NCBI RefSeq assembly: GCF_024323335.1
Contig: NC_066580.1
Span: 136,315,148-136,379,147 of the forward strand
Origin: Lathyrus oleraceus
Lineage: Eukaryota; Streptophyta; Magnoliopsida; Fabales; Fabaceae
Length of the DNA stretch: 64,000 bases
Direction of reading: 5' to 3'
In this document: one piece after another, positions 43,930 to 54,470 of the stretch
How positions within the stretch are numbered: position 1 is the stretch's first letter
Layout of the letters: every line of letters begins with the position of its first letter
Translations under genes and position numbers: made by a program
The notes under the pieces: generated by a model
Database searches by the model: none
What the model was told of the DNA's origin: nothing
What the model saw: only the letters and a program-made list of their open reading frames with translations

Positions 43930-45928
43930 ATTTTAATTTTTGTAGGTTATTGCATGCTTAGGTAATTGTTTCTTAGTGTAGTTTATCATTAATTCTTGTT
44001 GGTAGCGATTAATTACATAAGTTTAGATTTTGTTAGAATCGGGACCTATTCGTGTTTTAGTGCTGATTAAATTTTGCAAACTGTGGTGTTAGAATCCTGT
44101 AGCAATTGAATTTTGTATAGAACACATCTCGTGTAATTTGCAAATTATCAATTCATTGTAGTTTGTAACTCTTTGGATACAATCTCTAATCAAATTGGGA
44201 TAGTTGTTAATTGTGTAACTGTATCTGTGATTAATTTCCAATTCAAGCATAAAGTCTCTATTTTTTCTATAATAATTATGCATAGAAAAACCTTGATATT
44301 TCATTTTGAAAATCGGTCAAATTTTTAAAAGGGTCTATTCACTCCCCTCTAGACTATTTCTCTACTACATATTCTCACTCAACACGGGTGAGGTATAGAA
44401 GGGATGGATCTATAAGGTTAGAACTCCAACAACCAATGTAATAATGAGAAAAAATGGTTTAAGTGGGAATGGATTGAATACCTGAAATGGAGTGATATGG
44501 TCTTTAAATAGTATGGGTGGTTAAAACCGTCAGTGTGTGATTCAGTTCCTTGTGTGGGTTGTCGTTCAATTAAATCCAATAGTAAGAGATATGATATAAG
44601 GTGTGATCATGTTTCTTCATCATGGATAATGGTTCACTTATTCTATGTGTCTTCTTCTTTAACACCTTTTATTGGACCTTCTTTGGGGAACTTGCAGGTG
44701 GCACAAATCAGTTGCCCCCAAGCCCTTGTTTCTACGTCGTATAACAGGGACTTTGTCGAGTTCGTATTCTGTATAGCCTCTGGTAGAAGTAAATAGAAGA
44801 ACCTTGATGGGGCGTTGTTGTCTTTGGAAAAATGTGCATTAAATGTATCCCTCGTGATTAGAAACGCTTCATAGGAACATATTAACATGTGTCCCTACAT
44901 CTAACAATAATGATTCCTTCTAGAACTAGGGTATTTGAGTGTTTCTATAACAGTTCACAGTGAGATCTGAATCCTTGGTGGTGTGGTTCACGCTTTCCAA
45001 CATTACGGTTCACACAGTTCATCTTCATACGAAGATATATAAGAAGTTTTGGGGGTTACCATGTCCTTTTTTTCGTCATTTGTGCATCTTTAAGAGTTCT
45101 TTTCTTGAGTCTGCAACCTCCTTTGTCTTTATCAATCTCCTTCCTTCATCTGTTATTTATGATGTACTTGTGCCACTTATTTTGGAAGGACATACAATGT
45201 GTTGGTCACAAAATTCATCTTTTTTAAGTTAAAAGTTGAACCTGGACTTTTTTTTTCATACTTGCTTTCTTTACTAAGGTTTTTGGAGTGGAGAGCTATG
45301 AGTTTTTAGTATTTTTTGTTTCATACTTTAATCAATTCCCTTTCTATAAGTGAACATGATGGGGTACAAAGTTTTTCTTTATATCGACCTCGTGGTTCTA
45401 CTTACGACCATTTCTTTCATGTATTGGCTACCTCTTTTGATGTAAAAATACTAAACTAAAGCTCCCAGGCTAACAAATGCCCCCCCCCCCCCCCAAATTC
45501 CAATTTCGATCAGGTTTACACAATGGAAGAAAATGGCATTTTTAGTAAACTCTCAAGATTGTTCACATTTGTCTGCATACATCATCGTCATCATGATCAC
45601 TTTCACCAAACTGTTACGTCATGAACATGCGTGCAAACTGTCAATAAGATTTGAATTTCCTAGGCCATCGTGTGCCACAAGAATTAGCAAATTTAAAATC
45701 ATTCAATTAATTTAAATTCATAAAATCAAACGTTAATGGGTTTTAATTTAGAGGGGAAACTAGAAAGTTACACTTCACAAGCTATATATAGACCTTCATT
45801 CACTTCCTTCTTCTTTTTCACCACTTCTCCTTCTCTGAACCCTAAAAACTCATTTTTTTCTGCAACCTTCACCACTCTTTCCTCTTTTTAAATTAAGAAC
45901 AATGACTTTTACTCCAGGTCTGAAAAAA
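43930..45928. other. Unassigned region with two TATA-like leaders and a C15 run
   Basis: No convincing gene. ATATATAAGAAG near 45033 and GCTATATATAGACC near 45781 resemble TATA boxes followed by pyrimidine-rich leaders, and a run of 15 C lies at 45480-45494. The second leader is cut at 45928 by the Athila-type LTR. It may be a promoter and 5' leader of a gene or another LTR; nothing downstream tells which. Confidence 0.4.
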
Positions 45929-47333
45929 TGACACATCACAAGTGTACGACCATGTGAAGTAGTAAAAAGAGTTATCAAACCATAGATACCAAATGTTTGA
46001 TTATCGAGTTCTATTCTATCAATGTATATCTAGAGTGACCAGAAGTTGGGGTTTTGTGAAACAACTTAAATAAAAAGCACTTTTGGAAAAATAGCTTAGA
46101 TGAAAATCACTTAAAGTATTATGACACAAATAAGACTTAGGCTTCATGATCCATACTCTGACATATTCATATAATCCTTCTGCTTCTGTTACGAGAATTT
46201 CTAGATGATTATAGAAAATAGATAAATATGGACAACACCTACTTTCGTAAGCGTGTTATCCTATCTATGGAGAATAATTCTCTGCTTTCGCACAACTAAA
46301 TTATTCATCAGATTTTATTTTATTTGCACATCTATAAAAGATGAAACATTTCTCAATTGCATCTGAGCACTTTTGTTGTATCAGGCTTAATTGTTTAAAA
46401 ACATGCTTTCGGGTACCAATGCATATCCTTTCAGATTACGATCGATACCTGAAAACTCTTTTATTTTGTATAAGGGTTAGAATCAAAAAAATCAAAGTTT
46501 TAAAACAATGCGTGAATGAAATTGTCATAATTAATATGTTAAGGATCATACGAATAATCATGATATAGGTTCCATGACCCTTGGTCCCCAATGGACTACT
46601 CACTGATGGTGAGAAATAGCACAATTAGAGCAATGTTCATAATCAAATACATGATTAATTGTAAAAGTGTAAATTGATAATGATAAAGAAGGCTAAATAC
46701 AACATGACTAACAAGAAAATAATTTAAATAGATAAAGATCCAGGTGCTCCAATGGAGACTTGAGTACATCAATACAGTAGAACTTAGAATAAAATACATA
46801 AAACTCAAACAAAAGAAAAGGTTGGATCCCTAAAATCAAGACTACCAATGAGTTTTATAAACAAAATTCTATTAGTGGCCAAAATCTACCAGTTCAATTC
46901 CAATCATGTAGAGAATATCTCAGATCAAAAAACGCAAAAGTCCCAGAACAACAGTAGGAGAGCCAAAAAAGGAAAGAAAATTTGGGAAACCTCGTTTGCT
47001 TGATACGGCTCGTAGAAGCTTCTACAGTCGCCTGTAGAAGGCCCCTGATATTTGTCATAGAAGAGGCAATTAGGCCACGTGCTGCTACAGCCCGTAGCAG
47101 TTGCTACGGGTGGACGTAGCAGCCCTCTGGAAAATGTATGGAAGGAAAATCCAACTTTTTCCTTTTGCCTACATTTTGCTCATTTTGGTTCCTTTTTTTT
47201 TCCTTGGACACTTATTAAAGCCTAGAAACATCAAAAACACACTACCAAGAGATAAAACAAGGTAAATCATACGAAAACAGGAAAATAACTAGGTAAAAAC
47301 ACCTAATAAAAGTGATGCGAAAACCACTCATCA
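45929..47333 (-). repeat. 3' LTR of the Athila-type element
   Basis: On the minus strand it runs from TGATGAGTGGTTTTCGCATC to GTGATGTGTCA. Its last 200 bases match 51446-51643. A run of CGTAGCAG/CTGCTACGG words sits at 47000-47125. Several small frames inside carry no recognisable protein. Confidence 0.8.
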
Positions 47334-47348
47334 AACTTCCCCAAACTT
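47334..47348 (-). other. Polypurine tract of the Athila-type element
   Basis: Minus-strand AAGTTTGGGGAAGTT directly before the LTR start TGATGAG; upstream lies GAGGACAAGCAACAATC, a sequence typical of this place in Athila-type elements. Confidence 0.75.
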
Positions 47349-48469
47349 AGATTGTTGCTTGTCCTCAAGCAACAAAGCTGGCTTATGCAAATATTCAAAT
47401 CAAGCGATTCAATGATGGAAAAATTTAAGAAAATGAAGCTACCGATACTCAGACTTAAGTTTTCATTCAGATTGGCTAAGATCCAGTTCTCTTGGTACTC
47501 ATTTGACATAAAATGTATTTATAAGGACACTAACCATAGTGAGACTACATACCCAAGTCTCCCTTTCAGACACTGCTCCAACTATGCTTTGTAATTAAGT
47601 CTCATTTTTCAATTTTTCCTTCCCTTTTCATTCGGACAATCAAATTAAGGCATTTAGATTTATTATAATCATTACATGCACAAGACTAGTCTGTAATTTT
47701 TGTTTAGACACCACTTTTTTATTTACTGATGAAATTACACACTTTTGTGTGTTTATCTATTATTCACTTTGGAATAACTTTTGGGGTTCAACCACTATTA
47801 GGCTAAATAACTAGGTTAGGGTTACCCAACTTAGAAGGTCTAGTTACCTTTTACTGCTTTTTCATCATTTTAATGCTAAGATTATTTATTTCTTAACCAA
47901 TCATACATGCCATGTGAATTTAAATTACGCTATACTCTCATGATAAACTAATTAGGGAGTATATTTCAGAATTTAAGTACTATGGTATGAATCTACATGT
48001 TGGACCCATATCTAACTTTGGGGAACTTAGGGTGTTCGAATAATACCTATTCTGTCAAACTTTCCTAGTGTCCCTAGACTTAGCCTTTCGTCCCTAGACT
48101 TAGCCTTTCATCCCTCTAACTCTATATATTTTCCCGATTTCCTCATGATCAAAGTTTTTTCAAGATTTTTTTTTTAACGGTCCTAATTCGGGAAAAATTT
48201 GAAACAATGGTCTTTTTGAAAGTAACATTAATGGAAACAAATAAAATAACAAAAAGCCAATAAAGAAACAAAATAGAAAAGGAAAAAGAAAAGCAAAGAA
48301 ATCCCCCCACCCCAAACTTGAACCGAACATTATCCGAAATGTTTTAGCATAAGCAAGAGGGAGTGAACTCACAAAGGCCCTCACTCAGGAGGGAGGAAGT
48401 GCAAGATAAGCTGCAGCAATATCAGCTGCACATCATCCAATACCATGCCTTGTATTGTTTGCTTCTCTT
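47349..48469 (-). other. Noncoding 3' region of the Athila-type element
   Basis: Between the transposon-protein pseudogene and the polypurine tract. AT-rich, no coding frame of note. A 20-base word (CTTAGCCTTTCRTCCCT) is doubled near 48070-48115. Confidence 0.5.
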
Positions 48470-49540
48470 TCATGCACTAAATTTCAGATTTCACCCACCC
48501 CCACCTATCCTGATTTTCATTTGAAATCCTGACTTCATGTTGGGTAGGATGAGTATATGGTAGGACAATGTCTTCCTGCATAGAATTACCTGCATCAGAG
48601 TAAGAAGAATCGGGGTCGCCCTCCTCCTCAGATGAATTTCCCAGAGTATGGGCACCCACCATATAGATCCAATTACTTACAACATTAACCCTTACTTTCC
48701 TAGGGTTAGGAAAATCAATAATGGTTTTGTTGCGATACATCATCGTGTAGGTGTTCCCGTCAACTGAGATCATGCATTGATGCATAAAACATCCATGTTA
48801 ATCTTAGCTTTTCCCTCTATAAGTAGGTCCTCCGCCAAATTAAACTCAAGCTCGAGGTGCTCGACGATTTGGGTAATCAAACCTCCCACCAAAATTCCTC
48901 CAATGTCTATACGAGCTTCCCTTCCTAAATAATTGGTCGTAAAGACGTCAACATTAACCATATCATTCTAAACCATACAATACATAAAGAAAAATTCCCT
49001 TTGGGTGACTACATCGATATTATCCCCTAAGCCAAACAAGGTGTGTGCAAGGGCCTTTTGGGCGTACCAGAAATAAGGGGTTTGGATTATCTCAGGGCCC
49101 ATAAATAGGCAATCTGAGAATGTATCCCATATCCTCAACACTCAATTCATAGTTTTGACTAAACAAACAAAATTTGAGAGTACTATAATAGTACCTTGTG
49201 TCATCTATCCATTTTTCAAGAATTTAAAATCTAGAGTGCTAAAAAATTCTAGGGTAATACGCTCGCAAGGGGGAGCTTCCGTCTGCATAAATTCTAACAA
49301 GCCAATACTATGAAATATTCTATCAATCTCAAATTTTAAACCTAGAGTAGAGAGAGAGTTTGTTCACAGATATACCTCGTATGGGTGAGCTTCCGCTTAA
49401 TCAGAATGAAATACCTCTTTTCTTGGACATCATCCATAAAGACAATGTTGTGAGAAATTTAAGCTCTGGTGCTACCTCTCTTTTTAGGCCTTGATGACTC
49501 TACTTGCTTCCCCTTTTCACTTCTTTTTGGTGCATTATTG
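48470..49540 (-). pseudogene. Transposon-protein-like ORF of the Athila-type element, broken
   Basis: Can be read on the minus strand through several stops. A lysine-rich start near 49520 (KRSEKGKQVESSRPKKR) is followed by MDDVQEKRYFILIKRKL, YICEQTLSTLGLKFEI, HSIGLLEFMQTEAPPCERI, TLEFFSTLDFKFL, NYELSVEDMGYILRLP, then NYLGREARIDIGGILVGGLI and an acidic tail. This matches proteins annotated as putative plant transposon or Athila ORF-1 proteins. Stops interrupt it near 49215, 49105, 49025 and 48970. Function unknown. Confidence 0.65.
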
Positions 49541-50348
49541 AGAAAAGTTGAGAAATTTTGAAATTGGTTGTTGGAGATTTTGAACCCGAAAATATGCTTA
49601 GGGTTATGATTGGTGAAGCTTTTATAAAGGTGGTTTTGGATTTGGTGGTAGGAGAGAGTAAAGGTTGAAGCTTTAGGTTGAGTTTTAATGGAGGTTTGTG
49701 AGGAGAAAATGAGATAGAAGATGAATATTGAAGGTTTAAGAGAAAAATATTTGTTGTTAAAATAGATTAAAAATTAAATTGCAAGTTTTAAAGAAAGGTT
49801 AATAGGATTGATTGGGTGAGAGAAAGGTGGGTGGGGCCAAGAGAAAGTGGAAAAATAAAAAAAATAAAAAATAAAAAGAATTTAGGGTGCTTGGACCTAC
49901 TATTGTCGCCTGTAGATGGTCGTTGGTTTTTGTATCGGCGAGGCTTTTGAATTGGGGTATGGGTTGGGGAGTGCTACGGACCATATAAGGTACTACGGCC
50001 GCCCGTAGCAGCTCCCTAGTTTTTGTATGGAGTTTTTGTTTTTCTTGCGGTTTTGTCAGGTTTTTCTAGGTGTAGTTTTTGTATCAAATTTTCTCAACCT
50101 TTTTCAACTTTATCACTTGTTTCGCTTCCTCTTAATGATCCTTTTTATTAACTGAAAACAAAAATCAAATAACAAGAACAAAACAATTAGTACGAAAAGT
50201 GTGGGTTGCCTCCCACGTAGCTCTTTTTTAAAGTCGTTTTAGCTCGACGGTCAATGAGCCAAAGCACTCATGGTGATTTTTTCAAAAATGATTCCTCAAA
50301 CTTACTCTCAGTAATCTTAGGTGTCCATCTCCACTTATCAAGCCATAT
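49541..50348 (-). other. Deleted pol region and pol tail of the Athila-type element
   Basis: No intact coding. GCTACGTGGGAGGCAACCCA (minus strand, about 50224-50205) is the sequence commonly found at the pol end of Athila-type elements. RT, RNase H and integrase are absent. CGTAGCAG/TACGGGCGGCCGTAG words recur at 49900-50010. Confidence 0.5.
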
Positions 50349-50570
50349 CTAGTATACGCTACTCTTATTTTTCTTTTTCCTATGGGGTGATTCATTCATT
50401 TGAACTTGTAGGGGTGGTTCTGGTTCTATCCTGAGTATCAGCTTTTCAGGTTTGGATTTAATCCTTTCACTCCCCACCTTAAAGGCCACCCTTCCCCTTT
50501 TAACATCAATTATTTCCCCAGTTTCACGGCCCTCTAATTTTTTTAGACATGAACTCAAACATCGGTACAC
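50349..50570 (-). pseudogene. Protease C-terminal remnant of the Athila-type element
   Basis: EIIDVKRGRVAFKVGSERIK resembles the stretch after the second conserved protease motif of Athila-type proteases. The active-site part is missing, so gag and the protease end are joined by a deletion. Confidence 0.5.
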
Positions 50571-50599
50571 TGGTGTGGATTTTTTTTTTATATTTCTGC

Positions 50600-51260
50600 A
50601 TACCTTTTGGATTGGGTGCCTACCGTAGCTTCTACAAATCTTTATTGGAAAGGAATCAGTGGCTTGTAGGGAGAAGTAACAATATAGGGTGTCTACTTCT
50701 CTACCTCTTTGACAACCTCCTTTTTGGGTGTTGTCGGTGGATTTTCCTCAATCTCTACCTTTTTATCACCAGAACTCTCCTCAACCTCTTTATCATTCTC
50801 CCTAAAATTTTCAACTTGCTTTTCACTTCTGGTTGTTACAATATTCACATGTCCCTCAGGGAAGGGTCATAGAGGTGTGTGTGCAAGTTTGGAGATTTTA
50901 TTCTTTGATGCCTTGCTATGATTTACGAGGTACTCGACCATAATGTTTAGATGGCTAAGGGGTTCACTAGTATGGATATTTTGTTTTATAAACTCTTCAT
51001 TCTTGTGAGTTTATGTCTCCACAAAACTCTCCATCATAGATTTCATGTTATAGCGAGTCTGTGTGACAATAAAATTCTCCATTCACATTTCAAGGTTGGA
51101 TTGCTGAAAATCTTATGGTTCCTCGGAATATTGGGAGTGGTAATTATAGAGAAATTTTGGGTGATATATCCAACATGGATTATAGGTATTGAGATAAGAG
51201 TCTCCATGGTTATTGTTCACATAATTGACCATATTTTGGATAAACCCCATGCATGCCATA
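50600..51260 (-). pseudogene. Gag C-terminal remnant of the Athila-type element
   Basis: On the minus strand asparagine- and histidine-rich sequence (NYNPCWIYHPKFLYNYHSQ) is followed by LNIMVEYLVNHSKASKNKI, HVNIVTTRSEKQVE, a glutamate-rich stretch, and PYKPLIPFQ with RFVEA. This is the order of the C-terminal half of Athila gag. Several stops interrupt it. Confidence 0.6.
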
Positions 51261-51420
51261 AAAGAAACAACAGAAACGAAAAAGTTTCTCTAATCTCTAT
51301 GATAACAAAATAAAATAATCAAAACAAGTTCTTTGGTAGCAAGAGAACTATAACAAAAATAAAAAATAAAACTCTAGTCTATACGGTGACTAAATAGAAT
51401 TTCTATATCAAGCATAGTTG

Positions 51421-51439
51421 GTCCCCATCAACGATACCA
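51421..51439 (-). other. Primer-binding site of the Athila-type element
   Basis: Minus-strand TGGTATCGTTGATGGGGAC, six bases after the LTR end. It looks like the tRNA-Asp site TGGCGCCGTTGCCGGGGAC with C-to-T and G-to-A changes. Confidence 0.7.
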
Positions 51440-51445
51440 AAAACT

Positions 51446-51643
51446 TGACACGCCGCAAGTTTACGACTGTATGAAGTAGTAAAAAGAGTTATCAAATGAC
51501 AAAGACTAAAGGTTTGAGTACCGAATTCTACTCTATAAGTGTATATCTAGAGTGACTGAAAATTGAAGTTTTGTGAAATAACTTAAATAAAAAGCACTTT
51601 TGGAAAAACAACTTAAATGAAAATCACTTAAAGTGTTATTAGA
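51446..51643 (-). repeat. 5' LTR of the Athila-type element, truncated
   Basis: Matches 45929-46126. At about 51643 it switches without similarity to pararetrovirus sequence (GTTAGAACTTTGG). Confidence 0.85.
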
Positions 51644-51649
51644 TAAATA

Positions 51650-51883
51650 TGTTAGAACTTTGGACCATATGAAAAACCAATTCTTCTCCACTTTTCCAGC
51701 AAAAGCATCAAAAGATGAGGATTTATCTATGAAGACTAACTCTTCCATGGGATTAATTGATTCTCACGACTTTGACTGTTTGGCAGGAGAAGCCCAAGTA
51801 GAGGACCCAACTGCAGAGGATTTCTGGGACGCAATGATTCAATCCATGGCCTAGAAAGCAAAAAATAAGAATCAATAATCAAA
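51650..51883 (+). pseudogene. Pararetrovirus second ORF, 3' end (plus copy)
   Basis: VRTLDHMKNQFFSTFPAKAS, an acidic Ser-rich stretch, and AEDFWDAMIQSMA, then a TAG where the minus copy has CAG. Only the last part of the ORF is present. Confidence 0.75.
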
Positions 51884-52180
51884 GGCAGAAGATAAGAAAG
51901 AACCCTATCTAGTTTGCCATTTCAAAGCAATAATGAAAAAGAATCAATAAACGAAAGCAAAAGACAAGGTTAATGGAATAAGAATCTTATCAAAAGCAAA
52001 AGTTGCCAAAAGCAAAAGATAAGAAAGAATCTTATCTTCTTATCTTAAGGGAATAAGAACCTCTTGTCTTTAGGCATTAATGTATGCACTTAATTTTCTT
52101 TTGTAATTTTTTTTTGTTTTTTAGTTCACCTACTATTGTAGGTAGATGTTACCGGCTTAAATAGTAAGCCTTTACTTCCC

Positions 52181-52188
52181 TATATAAA
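52181..52188 (+). promoter_or_regulatory. TATA box of the pararetrovirus leader (plus copy)
   Basis: CCCTATATAAAGGG, the usual form of caulimovirid transcript promoters. The minus copy has it at 58254-58247. Confidence 0.75.
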
Positions 52189-52327
52189 GGGATTTAAGTT
52201 TCATTTGTAAAATAAGTTTTTTATAAGATAAGTTTTAAAGAAAATTCTCTTTTCTTCTCTAGACTTCTATACCATTTCTTTACTTTCTTATACATATTTT
52301 GACCCTGCTTCTACTGTATACTAATTG

Positions 52328-52335
52328 TGGTATCA
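52328..52335 (+). other. Primer-site-like word of the pararetrovirus (plus copy)
   Basis: TGGTATCA, matching the first eight bases of the initiator tRNA-Met site TGGTATCAGAGC used by caulimovirids. The minus copy has it at 58107-58100. Confidence 0.55.
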
Positions 52336-52786
52336 TCACCTGGTTGCCAAATCTACTATAAGTTTTTCATTACACAAATTGTTATGACAATTTGTGGCTA
52401 AATTTATGTTGTGATAGCTTGATTACGCTTAGATAAAACTAAGTAGGTAACTTTTCCTCATTACTTTTTATTAACAGATAACCAAACAACCTTTTAAAGG
52501 TGTTTTTAAAACAAAAAATGTTTTTAGTGTTTTCTGATAACTACATCTTTTTCTCAGGGAAGGGAGTTGTTGATGATTAGAAAAAAAGAAATTTTTTGCT
52601 GAAAACATTTTGACATGGGAGAAATCCTTCTATCCCTTTGGGTTGATAGTTAAACAATTCATTGTTTGCCTAGATGACTTTTAATAGGTTGTTGTTTCGG
52701 TTAATATTATGTTATGAGTCCAAGTTATCTATTTAGATTTAGCTTTGTGTATCAACCAATCACAACATTCTTAGCCTATTTCTTTT

Positions 52787-53456
52787 ATGGATTCTGATGA
52801 TGATAATCATCAAAACAATTTAATCATAAATGAAGAACTTGTAGAATATCCAAGAAATTTGGATAAACTCAACAGATGGGTTATACCCTCCGTTCCTCCT
52901 AATCAAATTTATAGATTTGGTAAGATAGATCTTTTTGCTCGTTTTGTTGTTAAGACTCTAGAGCAAACAATTCAAATTTCTAGAGAAAAACAGACAATAG
53001 AACTGTTAACTAAAAAAGATTTGAAACCTTTTAAAAATTATAATTTTATCCATATTGGATTGGTTCAAATTGCTTTAAAACCGTTAACATTATTAGGTTT
53101 AAATTCTAGCATAATGGCTTATGTTAGAGATGGTAGATGTAAGGATTTCAAACAATCTTTAGCCGCTATGGTAGAGACAAGCTTGTGTCATGGACCTGTT
53201 TACTTTGATGTCTCACCAAATTTAACTCTATCTTTATCTGATAAGAATTTATTAGATGCTATTCAGTTAACTGTTCATACTGATGGTTACAATTTCAAAC
53301 CTGGAAGCGAAATCATAACAATATGCTATAATCTACTATAAGGTTCTTACTATGCTTAATCCCAAAGAAAAACAGTTAGCGTTCCCTGGAACTACTACTT
53401 TGGTTCAAACCAATTTGTTAACTTCCAATGTTGCAACCAATAGATTGATAAAATAG
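52787..53456 (+). pseudogene. Pararetrovirus movement protein (plus copy)
   Basis: Starts with a good ATG at 52787. PNQIYRFGKIDLFARFVVKT, NFIHIGLVQIALKPL, AYVRDGRCKDFKQSL and CHGPVYFDVSPNLTLSLSD are the conserved blocks of caulimovirid movement proteins (30K family), which open plasmodesmata for cell-to-cell spread. A two-base loss near 53330 relative to the minus copy shifts the frame and gives an early stop at 53339-53341. The remaining codons to about 53456 follow in another frame. Confidence 0.85.
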
Positions 53457-53522
53457 GATGAAATAAACTTCCCAGAGACATGGTTTCTTCCCCAGGAAAT
53501 AGATCCTGAACCTATCCTTAAT

Positions 53523-53692
53523 AAGTTTTTGATAAATTCCTTGGGAAATTCTATTTTCGCTAAGTCTTATATTCTCAACGGCCTCTATCTCTTCTCTTGT
53601 TTGAGAAGTAGAAGGTCTAGGTAATTGGCTAGAAGCTCTGAAAAATTCACTAAATGAGTGTCTAGCAGATAGAGATTGGGGTATCCTAATTA
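53523..53692 (-). other. Inverted 170-bp pararetrovirus piece inside the plus copy
   Basis: This block reads in the same direction as 56669-56840, so it is inverted relative to its flanks, which follow the opposite strand of the long copy. It is joined on the right to a leader piece (about 53693-53735) through a TTCTTT overlap. Confidence 0.8.
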
Positions 53693-53735
53693 TTCTTTAC
53701 TTTCTTATACATATTTCGACCCTGCTTCTGTTGTA

Positions 53736-53938
53736 TACCATTCCTTTTGTGCAATGGTTTGTTAACTATTTCATAAGTAAAAAACTAGAAGAAATCCTTG
53801 TTTTATAAAGACCTTGGGAAAATGTTAGAGGAGAGAAAATGGAAGCTCCTTTTCCCCCCTGAACAAACGATAAGTTTGAGTCAAAATACTGAAGCTACCC
53901 CTTACCTTAACCTTCAGTTACAAAGAGTGGAACAAAAG
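53736..53938 (+). pseudogene. Pararetrovirus coat-protein region, N-terminal piece (plus copy)
   Basis: Corresponds to minus-strand 56450-56250 (PEQTISLSQNTEATPYLNLQ is readable). Ends abruptly at the inversion junction. Confidence 0.7.
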
Positions 53939-54235
53939 GGCAAGAGTTTATCTCCTCTAGCTTGGGTAAGAGATTGTGTGGTTTTATCAAAGTATTTAGT
54001 GGGAATAATTCCTTCTTGAAGGCAGTTTAAATCAGCGCCACTATCAATAAGGGCAACTTCATTTTCTAATATGAAATTTCTATTAATAACTAAATTTATT
54101 CTAACAAACCATTTTTGAGAGGTCACTCTATCAATGAGAGAAAGGAATTCATCACAAAGTGAGTCTTTGAGATAAACCATAGTTTTTGAGACAAAGTGAA
54201 GGATTACTAGTTAAAGATATCTCTTCAACCTTGGA
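53939..54235 (-). pseudogene. Pararetrovirus protease, 5' piece (second occurrence)
   Basis: Contains the aspartic-protease site VALIDSGADLNCL on the minus strand. Stops at the inversion junction 53938. Includes about 37 extra bases (54153-54190) that repeat sequence found again at 54250-54285. Confidence 0.8.
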
Positions 54236-54470
54236 ATTACTAGATTCTAACAAAGTGAGTCTTTGAGATAAACCATAGTTTTCTCTTTTAATTTGAAATA
54301 TCTCATTCTTTAAGAGATTTATTTCTCTATTTAAATCCATAATAGAAACAGGAGTTTCACGGATGTTAGACTGTCGAAATCTAGACAAAACCTCACTTAA
54401 TTGGTAAGGTGCTTCTGTAATAACAGGAAAATCTTTTTTAGAGTTTTCTTGTATTAAGACCTAAAGCATT
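54236..54470 (-). pseudogene. Pararetrovirus coiled-coil region between coat protein and protease
   Basis: MDLNREINLLKNEIFQIKRE and RLTLLESSNSKVEEI suggest a leucine-rich coiled coil. An in-frame stop precedes it near 54461. Confidence 0.6.

Larger units (their letters stand above)
45929..51643 (-). mobile_element. Athila-type Ty3-gypsy element, decayed, 5' LTR cut by the pararetrovirus locus
   Basis: Minus strand. The 3' LTR is 45929-47333; the polypurine tract AAGTTTGGGGAAGTT is next to it. A transposon-protein pseudogene, a pol tail, protease and gag remnants follow. The primer site is 51439-51421 and a truncated 5' LTR is 51446-51643. The primer site resembles the tRNA-Asp site of Athila, Calypso and Cyclops elements. 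RT, RNase H and integrase are missing, probably by deletion between about 50349 and 50250. Confidence 0.85.
51884..52786 (+). other. Pararetrovirus intergenic leader (plus copy)
   Basis: Non-coding. Contains repeated AAAGCAAAAG words, a TATA box (52181) and a primer-site-like word (52328). It precedes the movement-protein start. Confidence 0.7.
51644..53938 (+). mobile_element. Endogenous pararetrovirus, rearranged partial copy (plus strand)
   Basis: Inverted relative to the long copy at 53939-61938. It carries the end of the second ORF, the leader with promoter, the movement protein, an inverted 170-bp piece, a 40-bp leader piece and the start of the coat-protein region. It covers the same ground as 58795-56905 plus parts near 56690-56840 and 56250-56450, with a few percent differences by eye. 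No frame is intact. Confidence 0.88.

Noticed and set aside
45781..45928. Start of a host gene behind GCTATATATAGACC
   Set aside because: There is a TATA box and leader-like sequence, but the stretch is cut by the Athila-type LTR and no coding region follows. An LTR promoter is equally likely.
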